A stretch of 64,000 nucleotides of DNA from contig NC_003283.11 in NCBI RefSeq assembly GCF_000002985.6, positions 8,680,001 through 8,744,000 of the forward strand, written 5' to 3'. Positions 33,987 through 45,715 of this stretch are shown here, in pieces. The stretch is from Caenorhabditis elegans. Its lineage: Eukaryota > Nematoda > Chromadorea > Rhabditida > Rhabditidae. Positions within the stretch are counted from its first letter, which is position 1; every line of letters begins with the position of its first letter. Made by a program: the position numbers and the translations under genes. The notes below the pieces were generated by a model. The model had not been told where the DNA came from and made no database searches. It saw nothing but the letters and a program-made list of their open reading frames with translations.

Positions 33987-35033
33987 TCAAATGACTCCAT
34001 TTTCGGGTGTCGTAGAACTCGAATCAGTGATGCAAGGCTCCGATGATGATACCACTTCTAAAGTCGAGGTGTCACAATTTTCGGGTGTCGTAGAACTTGG
34101 ATCAGTACTGCAAGGCTCCGATGATGATACCACTTCCAAAGTCGAGGTGTTACAATTTTTGGATGTAATAGAACTTGAATCAGTGATGCAAGGCTCCGAT
34201 GATGATACCACTTCTAAAGTCGAGGTGTCACAATTTTCGGGTGACGTAGAACTTGGATCAGTACTGCAAGGCTCCGATGATGATGCAACTTCTAAAGTCG
34301 AGGTGTCACAATTTTCGGGTGTCGTAGAACTTGAATCAGTGATGCAAGGCTCGGATGATGATACCACTTCTAAAGTCGAGGTGTCACAATTTTCGGGTGT
34401 CGTAGAACTTGGATCAGTACTGCAAGGCTCCGATGATGATACCACTTCTAAAGTCGAGGTGTCACAATTTTCGGGTGTCGTAGAACTTGGATCAGTACTG
34501 CAAGGCTCCGATGATGATACCACTTCTAAAGTCGAGGTGTCACAATTTTCGGGTGTCGTAGAACTTGAATCAGTGATGCAAGGCTCCGATGATGATACAA
34601 CTTCTAAAGTCGAGGTGTCACAATTTTCGGGTGTCGTAGAACTTGAATCAGTACTGCAAGGCTCCGATGATGATACCACTTCTAAAGTCGAGGTGTCACA
34701 ATTTTCGGGTGTCGTAGAACTTGAATCAGTGATGCAAGGCTCCGATGATGATACAACTTCTAAAGTCGAGGTGTCACAATTTTCGGGTGTCGTAGAACTT
34801 GGATCAGTACTGCAAGGCTCCGATGATGATACAACTTCTAAAGTCGAGGTGTCACAATTTTCGGGTGTCGTAGAACTTGGATCAGTACTGCAAGGCTCCG
34901 ATGATGATACAACTTCTAAAGTCGAGGTGTCACAATTTTCGGGTGTCGTAGAACTTGAATCAGTGATGCAAGGCTCGGATGATGATACCACTTCCAAAGT
35001 CGAGTTTTCTGTAACTTGTCTTTTTTTTTTCAT
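33987..35033 (-). CDS. Third Ser/Thr/Cys repeat protein (26-residue units)
   Basis: Minus strand. About thirteen 26-residue units (TSTLEVVSSSEPCSTDPSST then TPENCD), each with two cysteines, end at a TGA at 33987. The first Met-led reading (MKKKRQVTEN) overlaps a plausible acceptor (GTTACAG before 35008), so the true exon may start at 35008 and need an upstream signal-peptide exon, which I did not find. Composition and strand match the two mucin-like genes to the left, although the repeat itself is unrelated. A role as a secreted, O-glycosylated and disulfide-linked surface or matrix protein is inferred. Copies alternate ITDSS and STDPS forms. Confidence 0.55.
   Translation of the reverse strand: MKKKRQVTENSTLEVVSSSEPCITDSSSTTPENCDTSTLEVVSSSEPCSTDPSSTTPENCDTSTLEVVSSSEPCSTDPSSTTPENCDTSTLEVVSSSEPCITDSSSTTPENCDTSTLEVVSSSEPCSTDSSSTTPENCDTSTLEVVSSSEPCITDSSSTTPENCDTSTLEVVSSSEPCSTDPSSTTPENCDTSTLEVVSSSEPCSTDPSSTTPENCDTSTLEVVSSSEPCITDSSSTTPENCDTSTLEVASSSEPCSTDPSSTSPENCDTSTLEVVSSSEPCITDSSSITSKNCNTSTLEVVSSSEPCSTDPSSTTPENCDTSTLEVVSSSEPCITDSSSTTPENGVI
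33990..35008. repeat. 78-bp minisatellite, about 13 copies
   Basis: Unit of 78 bp with GGTGTCGTAGAACTTG and GGCTCCGATGATGATACCAC. Two alternating variants (gaatcagtgatgcaagg / ggatcagtactgcaagg) recur in an irregular order; a diverged copy at about 34150 reads ttggatgtaata. Open on both strands. Confidence 0.95.
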
Positions 35034-36538
35034 TCTGAATACTTGACTCTCTCGAGCGGTATAATATATATTTCTGATTTCACAGCCTTTGCTGTTTTGG
35101 TACTTCGGTATTTAGTACAAACTTTGGTATTTTCTTAAAACTGAATATTTTCCATTTAGGTTTGGACTGGTTTGTTAGAGATTTTTGTCTCCTTGTAAAT
35201 TTCTTGGGGTTGAACTTCCAGTATAAAAATTTTGATAGAATTTTTTTGTAACACAAAATAAACAAAATGAACGAAAAATCATAGGTTTTCTATAGAGAGA
35301 CTTGTTGTCGTGAGTTTCAAAATCACAATTTTTTGTCCACGGAATGGAGAGATCAGTACTATGTATTATAGTATATTTTATATCTCTCTTCCTAAATTTC
35401 AAAAATAGAGCCCTTACAAAATATTATCAACTTAACATACCAATAAATTCTCTTTTAGTGTTTATGATAGCAATCAATAAGGTGAATCCTGCCAGCTTAA
35501 CAAGTAACATTTTTCCAGTAATCGAATATTGTTTGGTTATTGAACGGTTCACCCAATATCCCACAATTCTTTCTCTAAAAAATCAATCGTCCTTATTTAT
35601 TCAGTTTCTCATTGTCATGTCGAAATTTCGCTCTTTTTTCTCAATAATTTGTTTTCAACTATCTTTTCCGTTTCCCATTAAATTGAATGAACAACCCATT
35701 TTCAGTATGCTTTGGAGCCATCTCTTCATAGTCTGCGTATCCTTTTCTCTAGATTTGAAGCTCTGGATGCAGCTCTCTTCATTTTTTGAAAAGGAGGACA
35801 CTCTCCAGAAGAAAGAATGAAGCACGCATATTGTTCTTTTTTTTTGAAGCAGAAGACAAAAAAGACACCGCCACATTATTCAATCTTCTGAAGGTAGTTT
35901 AAATTTCCATTTTGTGTTCCTTTTTTATTTTAGGGGATATGGGGAGATTTTTGAAATGTGTATTACAAGAGTCAGAGCATACATTGGTATCAGTTGAAAA
36001 CACGAAAATTCATTTAACAACAGCTTTAAACTTTTTTTTTGACTTTTCAGTCAGAAATCGTTCGTGCAAACTTATAAAAGATATTTATCAAATATAAGCT
36101 TGCGAAATCACATTTGAATTGAAATTTGATCAAATGGAGAATGTTAATTTTAATTAGCATGAAGAGCAAATAGTGTAAGACAGAATCCCTTCGCTAAGTA
36201 ATCAAAATTCGACCTTTTCAGATCTAATACTGCTCCTTTGAGATACCAGAACATCCTGTAAATGACATGTTTCCCGTGTTCTAAGATGTTTCTTCAATTC
36301 TCCCTATAAAATCTGATTTTGACGGGTACATAGTCCGTCTCCTTCGTGTCTTCTTTTCAGCGGAGAATCCCAAATTTTCATAACCGCTTCAAACTCAATT
36401 TGTGTCCCTCCTTCGCTCTTATTTTTGTGTCTTCCTCGTTTTGTGTCCCGTCGACTCTTTCTCGTATCTTCTTCACTCTCGATTTTCACTACAGATAAGT
36501 CAGTTCCATCGGTTTGAAACATGTGAATAATAAGCATC
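35034..36538. other. Intergenic region before the glutamate receptor gene
   Basis: AT-rich with no supported exon. A 158-codon plus-strand frame at 35344-35820 has no domain, splice context or codon bias that I trust. A CT-rich block at 36330-36480 lies shortly before the glr start and may be part of its promoter or 5' leader. Confidence 0.4.
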
Positions 36539-39500
36539 ATGCAGTTTAATAACAACTACATTTTCTCAATTTTTACGATTTTGCATGTTTTTTCTACGTC
36601 GTGCATTGCCTACAAAATAGGTGAGTTTGATGTCTTATAGGTGGAGTAGCGACATTCATTGTCACTCCAATACTCAAAATGACTCTAAAAAGTCTAAACT
36701 CAAAAAATAAAAATAAAAAAAAAAAAAATTTTTTAAAAGTAAAATCTTCCCGGGCTTTTACAACATTAAAGTCGAATGTTATGAAAGTCGAAAGTGTTAC
36801 ATTTTGAAAATTTCAAAATCGCTGTGCGAATTCAAATATAATGTACTTTCAGGAGCAATATTCCGCGAGAGAGAAGATGCTCACATTGAGGCAGCAGTTA
36901 GGTACTCTGTCGAATGGCTTTCTCAGCGTGGTATTTATGGGGACATTGATTTGGTAATTGAATATATTGATGTCCTTGATCACTATGATGCCATCAAAAA
37001 AGGTTACTCAAAATAATCAGAAAATGTATTTTGCATCAATTTAAAAAAATTTCAGCTTGCAAAATGCTTGAAAAAGATCATATTGTCGCATTACTTGGTG
37101 GCTCCCACGCTGCCTTAAATGCACAACTTGAGCGAATCACGGATGATGTAACGACATATTGTTAGTTTTATATAATTCTGATATATTTCAGTTGGACATT
37201 CCATTTTTGACGGCAATCGATGATTTGAGGACAGACATGGGAAAGTCTAAAATTGATTTTTGGCCGCGCCCACAACTTTTTGAAGCTGTAGTTGACATGT
37301 TTACTCATTGGAGATGGAATCGAATTGTTTTGGTATACGAAGGTGATGAAAGTAAGATTTTGATTTTTATATTCTTTACACCAAAACAAATATCAGTGTT
37401 GAGAATCAAAAACAAAAATTCCTTTTACGCAAAGTTTATAATTTTTCACACGCCACCACTATGAGGAAAATTTCTCTCTCTATAGTGCTGAGAAAATTTC
37501 AACGTCTAAAATCAGCAAAAAATAAAAACTGATTAAGGAATTCGTCGCCTGGAACAACTCTTGGAAAGTGAAGAGTACGCTTCCATTCGTTTTTATTTAA
37601 TAAAAGTGCACGACGGAGATTATATGAAAGCAGCTCGTCAAGTTAAAGAACTCGAAGAATGTCGTCTCCTCCATAAAAAAGATTGCTCCGAGTTCAGTCG
37701 CCTCCTTGTTGATATGAATCCAGAACATACTTACACCTTTTTGCTTGCATCTCTTCAAATGGGACTCATTGAGTTGAAGCACTGGTTTCTGCTCACCAAT
37801 ATGGAGCTTTCCACAATGGACATGGAACTTTTCCGCTATAATCATGCTCGTTTCATCTCGCCATATCCAGTCGATTCCACTTTTCTGACTGAGAATCGCG
37901 ACGCGTTCAATTTTTCTCACTTTAAGGAACATATCACAGAGAAATGGGCAATGAAAACCGACAACAGCCGGAACTTGAAGATGATGGAAGCTGTCTTCAC
38001 TTTTGACGCTGTTTATGCATTTGCCAATGTGTTCAACGAGTTGTCAAGCCATATGCAAATGAATGATGTGCCACAAACATTGTGCAGGAAGTCCTCAAGA
38101 AACTCGAGAAAATATCAACATGGTAGATCACTTATTGATAATATTGTTCATAATGATCTACATGGATTGTCTGGGGATTTGAGACGTTTGAACGGACATC
38201 CTTTGAAGAGTAACTTCTCGATGAGAATTCAACTTTTGGGATATAGCGGACGGCTTGATGATGTGAGTTTTTTTATTGATAACCGGTGAAAAGTTTTGTT
38301 TTTGTTTAAAATAATATTGTTTCTTTCCATTTTTCTGAATTTTTGAAAATTTCTCAGACAAAGTTTTAACAATTTTGACAATGTTGAAAGCACTAGAATC
38401 GTTAGAAATTGGTTTTGTTAACTTCAGAAATACACGACTGTAGTGCGTGGTTTCCTGAACTTCGAGACATGCAATATGGCTTATTTTAATATTCGAACAA
38501 CGCTTATTTATTGCTCACATTTATGAAATTTTTATTTCCAGATTGGCTTCTGGGAGCCAGCGACAAATGTGCATGTTAACATGTCAGGAGATTCAAAAGC
38601 TCAATTACAAAGAAATGTTCAAGTATCCGACGAGCTCAAGCCACATTTCCGTGTGACAACAATAATGGAAAGACCATATGTGATGCTGAAAAAGAATCAT
38701 TATGAACTTGATGCTAACTCTAAATTTGAAGGATTTTGTATTGATTTACTTGCTGAATTATCCAAAGACCTAGGATTCACTTACACAATTCATGCAGTTA
38801 AAGATGGTAAATATGGAAATGACAAATATGGAAATGGATCGTGGGATGGAATGATGGGAGAGATATTACGTGGTGAAGCTGAGATGGCAGTTGCACCACT
38901 GACTGTAAATTATAGAAGATCGGAAGCAGTGGACTTTACAAAACCATTCTTATCCCTGGGAATTAGTATTTTGTACAAAGTTCCTGATGATCAACAACCA
39001 GATTTATTCTCATTCCTAAATCCATTGTCATGGCAGATATGGACAGCAATTGCAACGTCTATAAGTAAGATTGCACAGTTTTCTATATTGAATCAACATA
39101 AATTTTTAGTAACTGTTACATTGGGTATGTATTTCGTCGCTAACGTAACTCCCTATGAGTGGAATCTGAACTTCTCATGCTGCACAGCACACGAACCTCA
39201 TCCAGCAGCAGCTTTTGCAACAAGTAAGTTTTTAACATATTTTTTTATATAATTCCAAATTTCAAATACTTTACGAAATATGAAAATTTAAGACCAAGAA
39301 GCACCAATTGTCATGTCCAACAACTACAGTTTCTGGAATACAGTATGGTATGTTCTGAGCACAATGCTCAAGGGCGGATGTGATTTTGGTCCGAGAGCAG
39401 TTTCAACGCGTCTTCTTGGAGGTGAATCTAACTGATAATTTTTTATACAGTTTTTCCTATTCAGGTACGTGGTGGGTATTTTACCTGGTAATAATCTCGG

Positions 39501-40490
39501 CTTACACTGCAAACTTAGCTGCTGTCCTGACGGTTTCTCGTCCTTACATTCCAATCAAAAACTTAGATGATTTGGCCAATCAGACAACAATTTCATACGG
39601 AACGATCCGCGGAGGATCGACAATGCAATTCTTCCAAGAATCAAGAATTGCTGCTCATGTGAAAATGTGGCAGTATATGAAAGATAAGGACGTTTTTGTT
39701 ACGAGTAATGGAAAAGGTGTCGAAAGAGCACTGAGTATGAACTATGCATATTTGATGGAGTCAACTTCACTGGAATATGAAACACAGCAAAATTGTAATT
39801 TAACTCAGATTGGAGGTGTTTTGGGTTCAAAAGGTTATGGAATCGCACTCGCAAAAAGTGAGTTTTTATGTTGTGTACTTTCTGATTTTTTCATTGTTCT
39901 TCTATAATTTTTGCCATTAAATTCTTCTAGAATCCGAATGGACAGATCGAATTTCTCGTCAAATTCTATTGTATGCCAAACGTGGAATCATTGAAATGAA
40001 AAAGACAAAGTGGTGGAGAAGCAAGTGAGTTTTTATTTCTATTTTTGTGAGCCAAAAAAAGCTATGCCAATGAGCAATCTGTTTGATTATGAGCATTTCA
40101 GAGGAGCCGCATGTGCGAGTACAGCGTCTGCGGTCAAGCATGACCGATTTGCTCTTAGCATGTACAACGTTGCTGGTCTCTTCATCACTTTGGGGGTCGG
40201 AATCGTGTTGGCCGCAATTGTAGTGATATTTGAGTTAATTCATAGATGCCATCACATTGCCAAAAAAGAAGGAAAACCTTTCTTAGAAGAACTTTTGTAC
40301 GAACTCAGGTTTGCTTTGAATATGAACTCGGTAAGTTTTTTTTCAAATGTATAACAAGTTTCAAACAGAAAACATATTTCAGCTCTCCGATCATCGATCT
40401 CGTCAAAAAATGTCTACTTGCAACAGCAATGGAAATGGAAAACCGAACCATTTAAACGAAAACGGTCACCTTAAAAAAACAACAATTTGA
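36539..40490 (+). CDS. glr-5: Kainate/AMPA-type ionotropic glutamate receptor subunit (932 aa)
   Basis: Twelve exons fit in phase: 36539-36620, 36853-37002, 37056-37147, 37192-37351, 37538-38262, 38542-39064, 39110-39223, 39293-39421, 39465-39857, 39931-40024, 40102-40330 and 40383-40490. The signal peptide is residues 1-24, followed by a long amino-terminal domain. S1 has [18 protein letters not shown] and [19 protein letters not shown] (the glutamate-contacting P, T and R positions). M1 is followed by the pore loop [21 protein letters not shown]3 [14 protein letters not shown]2 with [10 protein letters not shown] and YAYLMES, and M4 with a basic tail. It would form tetrameric glutamate-gated cation channels in neurons. 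The residue at the Q/R-site position appears to be Lys. The choice of glr-5 among the kainate-like worm paralogues rests on the neighbouring CLN3 homologue. AATAAA at 40500. Confidence 0.93.
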
Positions 40491-41197
40491 ATTTTGACAA
40501 ATAAAATTGAAAAAAAAAACCTTGATGTTCTAAAACGTTTTCTGTCTTTAGGCTACTTTGTTGTGAACTTAAAGTAATGTTATTATTTGGATTGCTTTAG
40601 AATATTATGTCCCCAATACATAATTCCCAATGAGACTTCTGAAACATTCTCCAAAAATTTATTAATGGTTTCCAACAAACTATCCCGTTTTTGTCCAAAT
40701 TTTCTCTAATAGTACATCAGTACTAACTTCCAAATACCTTTTTGTGACGCATTTGCGGGGATCAGTTCATTACTAGTTTTTAATAACAAAAGTACTGATT
40801 TTCTTTGAAGATGCTTTGAAAAGTTGAATTAATGTTTTTATACAAGTTATTTATTTGACATTTTGTGTAAATTGGCCGAGAACTAATGAAAAATTATTCA
40901 GCATCGTGAAATAGAGTTCTACTGAATAGATTTTAGCTATTTTTCAAGTTTCTTTTTGAAATCTTGAACCGGGCCAGAAGTTCCACGAGAACATTTTTTG
41001 TAATGATTCGCTTATTGGCATAAATTTTTTGAATTTGAAATTAAGTTTCATTTCTCTGTGATCTTAATATTTTGTATAATGCTTGAGTTTTAATCTTTTA
41101 GTTTGTGTGTACGTGGGTGAGTACATTTACGTTGAGGAAAATTTTTAATCAAGGCAAACATAAAATCAAACGTGACATCAGAATTTGTTCATATCTG
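40491..41197. other. Intergenic region between convergent genes
   Basis: No gene seen. AATAAA at 40500-40505 probably serves the glutamate receptor. The remainder is AT-rich and lies downstream of the minus-strand chemoreceptor that ends at 41198. Confidence 0.5.
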
Positions 41198-42702
41198 TTA
41201 CTCTAAAGTTCTCGCAGCTCTAACTTGAATGTTCGATGGCCCTAGTGAGCTGGCAGCTGAAACTCTAGTGGAAACAAGTTTTCGTATTTCTTTCGATGTG
41301 AAAAAGAAAAATGAAGGTGTGGCTGCACCGGCAAGTATTTCCATCTGCAAAAATACAGTTTAAAAAGGCATATATCGAACTAGGTTTTGCTGACCGTATT
41401 AACGAAACGCTTGACTAAAAAGGCTGCGACATATGTAATTTGAAAATATTGAGCAAATAGGAAAACACACGATGATGCCTGATTTTAAACAAGTGTCATA
41501 AATCTACTTAAGCCCATCAAGAAAACATACCTGAAAAATTAAAAATACAAAAATTGCCTGCTTTAATATTAGAGTTTCGTTTTTGCTCAGTGTGTTTCCT
41601 TTCATATATATTATTCTTGCGGTTATTGCAATATATATGATAAGTATAAACAAAGGAATAACGATATGTAGCAAAGTTTCCACCTGAAATCATTTTCAAA
41701 TTTAATTTAAGTATCGATTTTGTAATAATCACAAACTGAATTCCAGCTGGCGTTGCTACTGTTTTCATGATTCCGCGATTGTCTGCTTCACAGACTAATT
41801 GGTAATTTTTAGAAGTTTTATCATATCCATATTGACAATTTGAAGACATTAATGCATATTCCACACCAAAAGCAAATATGTAAATACTTGCAAGCCAAAT
41901 ATATATTGCCTTACTAGAATTATAAATTTTTATATTTGAAATCAATTATTAAAAAAAACTAACGATTCAAAAAATTGGTTTGTCCAGTTACGTAGAAAAA
42001 ATACAAAAGCACGTTGAATGGAAATCACCAAATTCGAAAAAAGTATAGAATAATGACAAAAATCAATAAGATAAGAAAAAAAATAAAATAGCTCTAGAAA
42101 AACACATCAATTAAATTGCAAAAACCAAAGAATACTTACGTGATTGCGTTACTTCTTTTGAAAATAAAGATAGGGCAGCTGGAATGTTTATGAATAGATT
42201 CGAAGCAGAAATTATAAAAGCTGATGTTGTTAATTGTGTCAAAAACCAAAAGAATCTCATCTAAATGTTGAATAAAAACTATTATTAGTAATTTCAACTG
42301 TATCATATTCAGATTTTCTTCAGTGTTAGATAACTCATGTTTATCGAACTGAACCTGAAGAAATCACTTACCGATTTGAAATTTCTCCATAAAAGTATTG
42401 ATAAAACTAAAAAAGACAGTGTGAGAATTGTTGCTACTACTGTGGAGACAACAAATAATGATACCACTGAATAGTAAAGCCCGTATTTTTCAGAGTCCGG
42501 TATTTCCAAAAGAAGCTGAAAAATGTTTCAAAGTGTTTACATGTGTCCAGGCCGTTTCAAATTTTGAATTTATTCAGAAAAATTGCAGTTTTTATATGAA
42601 CAGATAATTCAATTTTTTTATAATTTTTCCATATGTACATATCAATATTAAAAAACGATATTTTACCTCACGTATTGGGCCTTCAACTACTGCAATTGAC
42701 AT
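41198..42702 (-). CDS. 7TM chemoreceptor A (331 aa), srxa-like or related
   Basis: Eight minus-strand exons in phase: 42667-42702, 42372-42515, 42140-42260, 41964-42093, 41733-41913, 41531-41683, 41395-41478 and 41198-41344. Seven hydrophobic segments are visible, including YYSVVSLFVVSTVVATILTL, a third-span region LIDFCHYSILFSNLVISIQR and a terminal ATPSFFFFTSKEIRKL, the usual end of worm serpentine receptors. A pair of cysteines (SSNCQY and LVCEAD) could form the extracellular disulfide. Family membership (srxa is my best guess) was not tested. It shares every intron position with receptor B at 43522-45164, and one exon is a codon shorter. The frame is intact, so the gene is probably functional. 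Chemosensory expression is inferred from the family. Confidence 0.8.
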
Positions 42703-42844
42703 ATCGAACGTTTTTACGTTGCCTTCTGAATTTAAAACAAATTAGTCACTTTTGGAGAGCGAAGGAGTTTTCTTCTGAAGCTGGGATTGAAAATGAAGGA
42801 CAGCTGAAATTGTTAGAAGAGCGGCAATTCACTCTGTCAACTTC

Positions 42845-43070
42845 GCAATAATTTGGCTATAGCGCGTGGTTTTCTCAAAATTCATTGAAAATGGCAGAAG
42901 ATTTGAACAATGCGCGTTTGATGCTCACACCTATAAAAATTTCATTTCCAGATTGGTTTCTAGGAGCCATCCACAAATGTGCATTTTAACATGCCAGAGG
43001 ACTGAAAACCGCAATTTAAAAGAACATTTTTAAGTACCCGATGAGCTTAATCCATATTTTTCTGTTTTTT
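42845..43070 (+). pseudogene. Decayed copy of glutamate receptor exon 6 (fragment 1)
   Basis: GATTGGTTTCTAGGAGCCAT, then CCACAAATGTGCATTTTAAC and AAGTACCCGATGAGCTTAAT, align with the start of glr exon 6 at 38541-38650. The preceding 100 bp resemble the end of intron 5, including the CAG acceptor. The frame is broken by an early TGA (AGGACTGAAAACC), and similarity fades near 43070. Because intron sequence is retained, this is a DNA-level duplication and not a retrocopy. Confidence 0.8.
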
Positions 43071-43521
43071 CTTTGTTAGAATTGGAAATATTTTTGTTCC
43101 TTTGAGCGTACTGTAAACTCTTTTTTTTAACTGTGGTCCTCAAAATTTTTGATTAGAGTTTCAAAATATATCAAGACATTTTATCGTTTTTTTGTTTTGG
43201 ATGAATAACTAAATCTTTCACTTTAACTAATTCACAGCCACAGAAAGTTAATTATATTTTGAAGCCTTTTTGAAAAAGCTAAACCGTCGCTATTTCTGAA
43301 AACTTTCGAAGAAGACTCGTCTGATAACAATACTCTTTTAAAGTCGCATTTTTAATGTTTGAGTTTTGATATTCTGTACGTAAGTACATAAAGTTTATAC
43401 ACAGAAAAATTGAGTTTTATAAACAGAAAAAGTCAGATTTAATCAAGGAAAACATTTAAAAAAACGCGACTTTCATCAGAATATTTCCGAGGGGAAGTTC
43501 GTCAATATTATGTTGTTTGTT

Positions 43522-45164
43522 TCACTCCAAAGTTCTCGCAGCTCTAACTTGTATGTTCGACGGTCCTTGTGAGCTGACAGCTGAAACTCTAGTGGAAACA
43601 AGTTTCCGTATTTCTTTCGATGTGAAAAAGAAAAATGAAGGTGTGGCTGCACCGGCAAGTATTTCCATCTGAAAATATTCAGTTTAAAAATGGCATACAA
43701 TAAAAATAAGTTTTGCTGACCGTATTTACAAAACGCTTGACTAAAAAAGCTCCAACATTTGTAATTTGAACAGATTGAGCAAATAAAAACACACAAGACG
43801 ATGCCTGAATTTTTTAAATGAAAATACCAATTTGATTTGAACCAATTAAGCGTACTTGAAAAATTAAAAATACAAAAATAGCTTGCTTTAATATCAGAGT
43901 TTCGTTTTTGCTCAGTGTGCTGCCTTTCATATATATTATTTTGACAGTTATGGCAATATATATGATAAGTATAGACAAAGGAAGGAAAATTTGAAGCATA
44001 GTTTCCATCTGAAATTATCATTCTTATAAACGTTACTTTTTTTTGATAATCACAAGTTGAACTTCGGTAGGGGTTGTCATTGTGATAACGACATTTGCAT
44101 AATTGGTTGTTTCACAAATCAATTGGTATTTTCTAGCAAGTTCACCAAAGCGATATTGACAATTTGAAAACATTAATGCATATTCCACACCAAAAGCAAA
44201 TATGTAGATACTTGAAATCCAAATATATATAACTTTTCTATAATTTGAGAAACTTAAAGTTAAAATTAGTTTTTTTTCAACTAACGACTCGAAGAACCTA
44301 TCCGTCAAATTCCGGAGAAAAAATACAAAAGCACGTTGGACGGCAATTACCAAATTTGAAAAAAGAATAGAGTAATGACAAAAATCGATTATATAAGACA
44401 CAAAATAAAACATTCCTATAAAAAACAAAAATTGTATTGTTTATCTCACTTTGTTCATAAATTTAGGCTGGCCCACAAGATCGAACTGCAAAGTGGGCAA
44501 ATAATACTTACGTGATTGTGTTACTTCTTTCGAAAATAAAGATAGTGCAGCTGGAATGTTGATGAACAAATTTGCAGCAGAAATTACAAAAGCTGATGTT
44601 GTTAATTGAGTTAGAAACCAGAAGAATCTCATCTAAATGTTAAAAAAAAAGTTGTTTGAATTGTATTTCCAACGAGTCAATTTTCAGATTTTTTCAGCGT
44701 TAGTATATTCATGTTTGTTGAACTGAGCTTGTCAACATCACCTACCGATTTGAAATGTCTCCACAAAAGTATTGATAAAACTAAAAAAGACATTGTCAAT
44801 ATAGTTGCACCAATTGTAGACACAACAAAAAGTGATACCACTGAATAGTAAAGCCAATTTTTTTCAGAGTCGGAAATATCCAAGAGGAGCTGAAATTTTA
44901 ATTTTGATGCCACTAATTTTGAGATCCAGTATATTGAAAGGAATGTGGAATAGTACTCGTAGAGACTTTTTTTTGAAGTAATTGACAATGAACTGTGATG
45001 ATAAATTCAGCCAAAGACGTCAAATTACAAAAAAACCATGACAAGAATTGCCAATTATTCTTAGTTTTAAATATTTTTTCAATACTTCATGCAATTTTGT
45101 TTCAAAAATTTAATTTTAAAAGATATCTCACCTCTCGCATAGGCCCTTCAAGTCTTTTTTCCAT
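43522..45164 (-). CDS. 7TM chemoreceptor B (331 aa), tandem paralogue of A
   Basis: Exons in phase: 45132-45164, 44746-44889, 44512-44632, 44286-44415, 44054-44237, 43856-44008, 43721-43804 and 43522-43668. The start MEKRLEGPMRE corresponds to MSIAVVEGPIRE in A. The membrane segments, the cysteine pair (FSNCQY, LICETT), the IYMKGSTLSKNETLILKQAI loop and the end TPSFFFFTSKEIRKLVSTRV all match A closely. The GTGATT donor after exon 5 is shared with A; ignoring it leads into a stop, which supports the model. All eight exons are open, so the gene looks intact. It lies between the two glr fragments in a repeated receptor-plus-fragment unit. Confidence 0.8.
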
Positions 45165-45329
45165 ATTGAAAATGCACTTTTATTGAATTTTTCAAATTAC
45201 GTCCAAGAGGAAACTTGAAGGAAATTATATATTTTTGGAAATTCAAGAATTTTCCTGTGACGCCGTGGTTAAAAAGGAGAGACAGCTGAAAATACAAGAA
45301 ATGTTAAAAGTTGATGTTGTTAACTTTAG

Positions 45330-45715
45330 ATACGCATGGCCATAGGGTGTGGTTTTCTGAATTTTGAGCATGTAATATGGCACATTTTAATATTCGAACA
45401 ACGCGTGTTTATTGCTCACACCTATAAAAATTTCATATTCAGATTGGTTTCTCGGAGCCGGCCACAAATGTGCATGTTAACAAAAGACTAAAAAGCTCAG
45501 TTACAAAGAAATGTTCAAGTACCACATTTTCGTGTGACAGAAACACCATATGTAATGCTGAAAAAAAATCATTATGAACTTGATGCTTACTCTGATGATG
45601 GGAGAGATGTTACTTGGAGTTGCTGAGAAGGCATCTGCACCACTGACTGTGAACTATATAAAATCTGATTTTACTTCTATCAGTAAGATACCAAATTGTT
45701 TGTATTACACTGATC
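45330..45715 (+). pseudogene. Decayed copy of glutamate receptor exon 6 (fragment 2)
   Basis: Matches glr intron 5/exon 6 from about 38430 onward. AATATTCGAACAACGC and CACAAATGTGCATGTTAACA are shared, then CATATGTAATGCTGAAAAA, GAACTTGATGCTTACTCT, a large internal deletion, GATGATGGGAGAGATGTTAC, CACCACTGACTGTGAACTAT, and the exon 6 donor region ATCAGTAAG. Several deletions and frameshifts make it non-coding. It is longer and closer to the parent than fragment 1. Confidence 0.85.

Noticed and set aside
33940-35046. Plus-strand 368-codon frame over the 78-bp repeats
   Set aside because: Shadow of the minus-strand Ser/Thr/Cys repeat; no start context or splice partners.
35344-35820. 158-codon plus-strand frame before the glutamate receptor gene
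   Set aside because: AT-driven composition (Phe/Leu/Ile/Ser), no domain, no convincing start or splice context, and overlapping open frames on the other strand.
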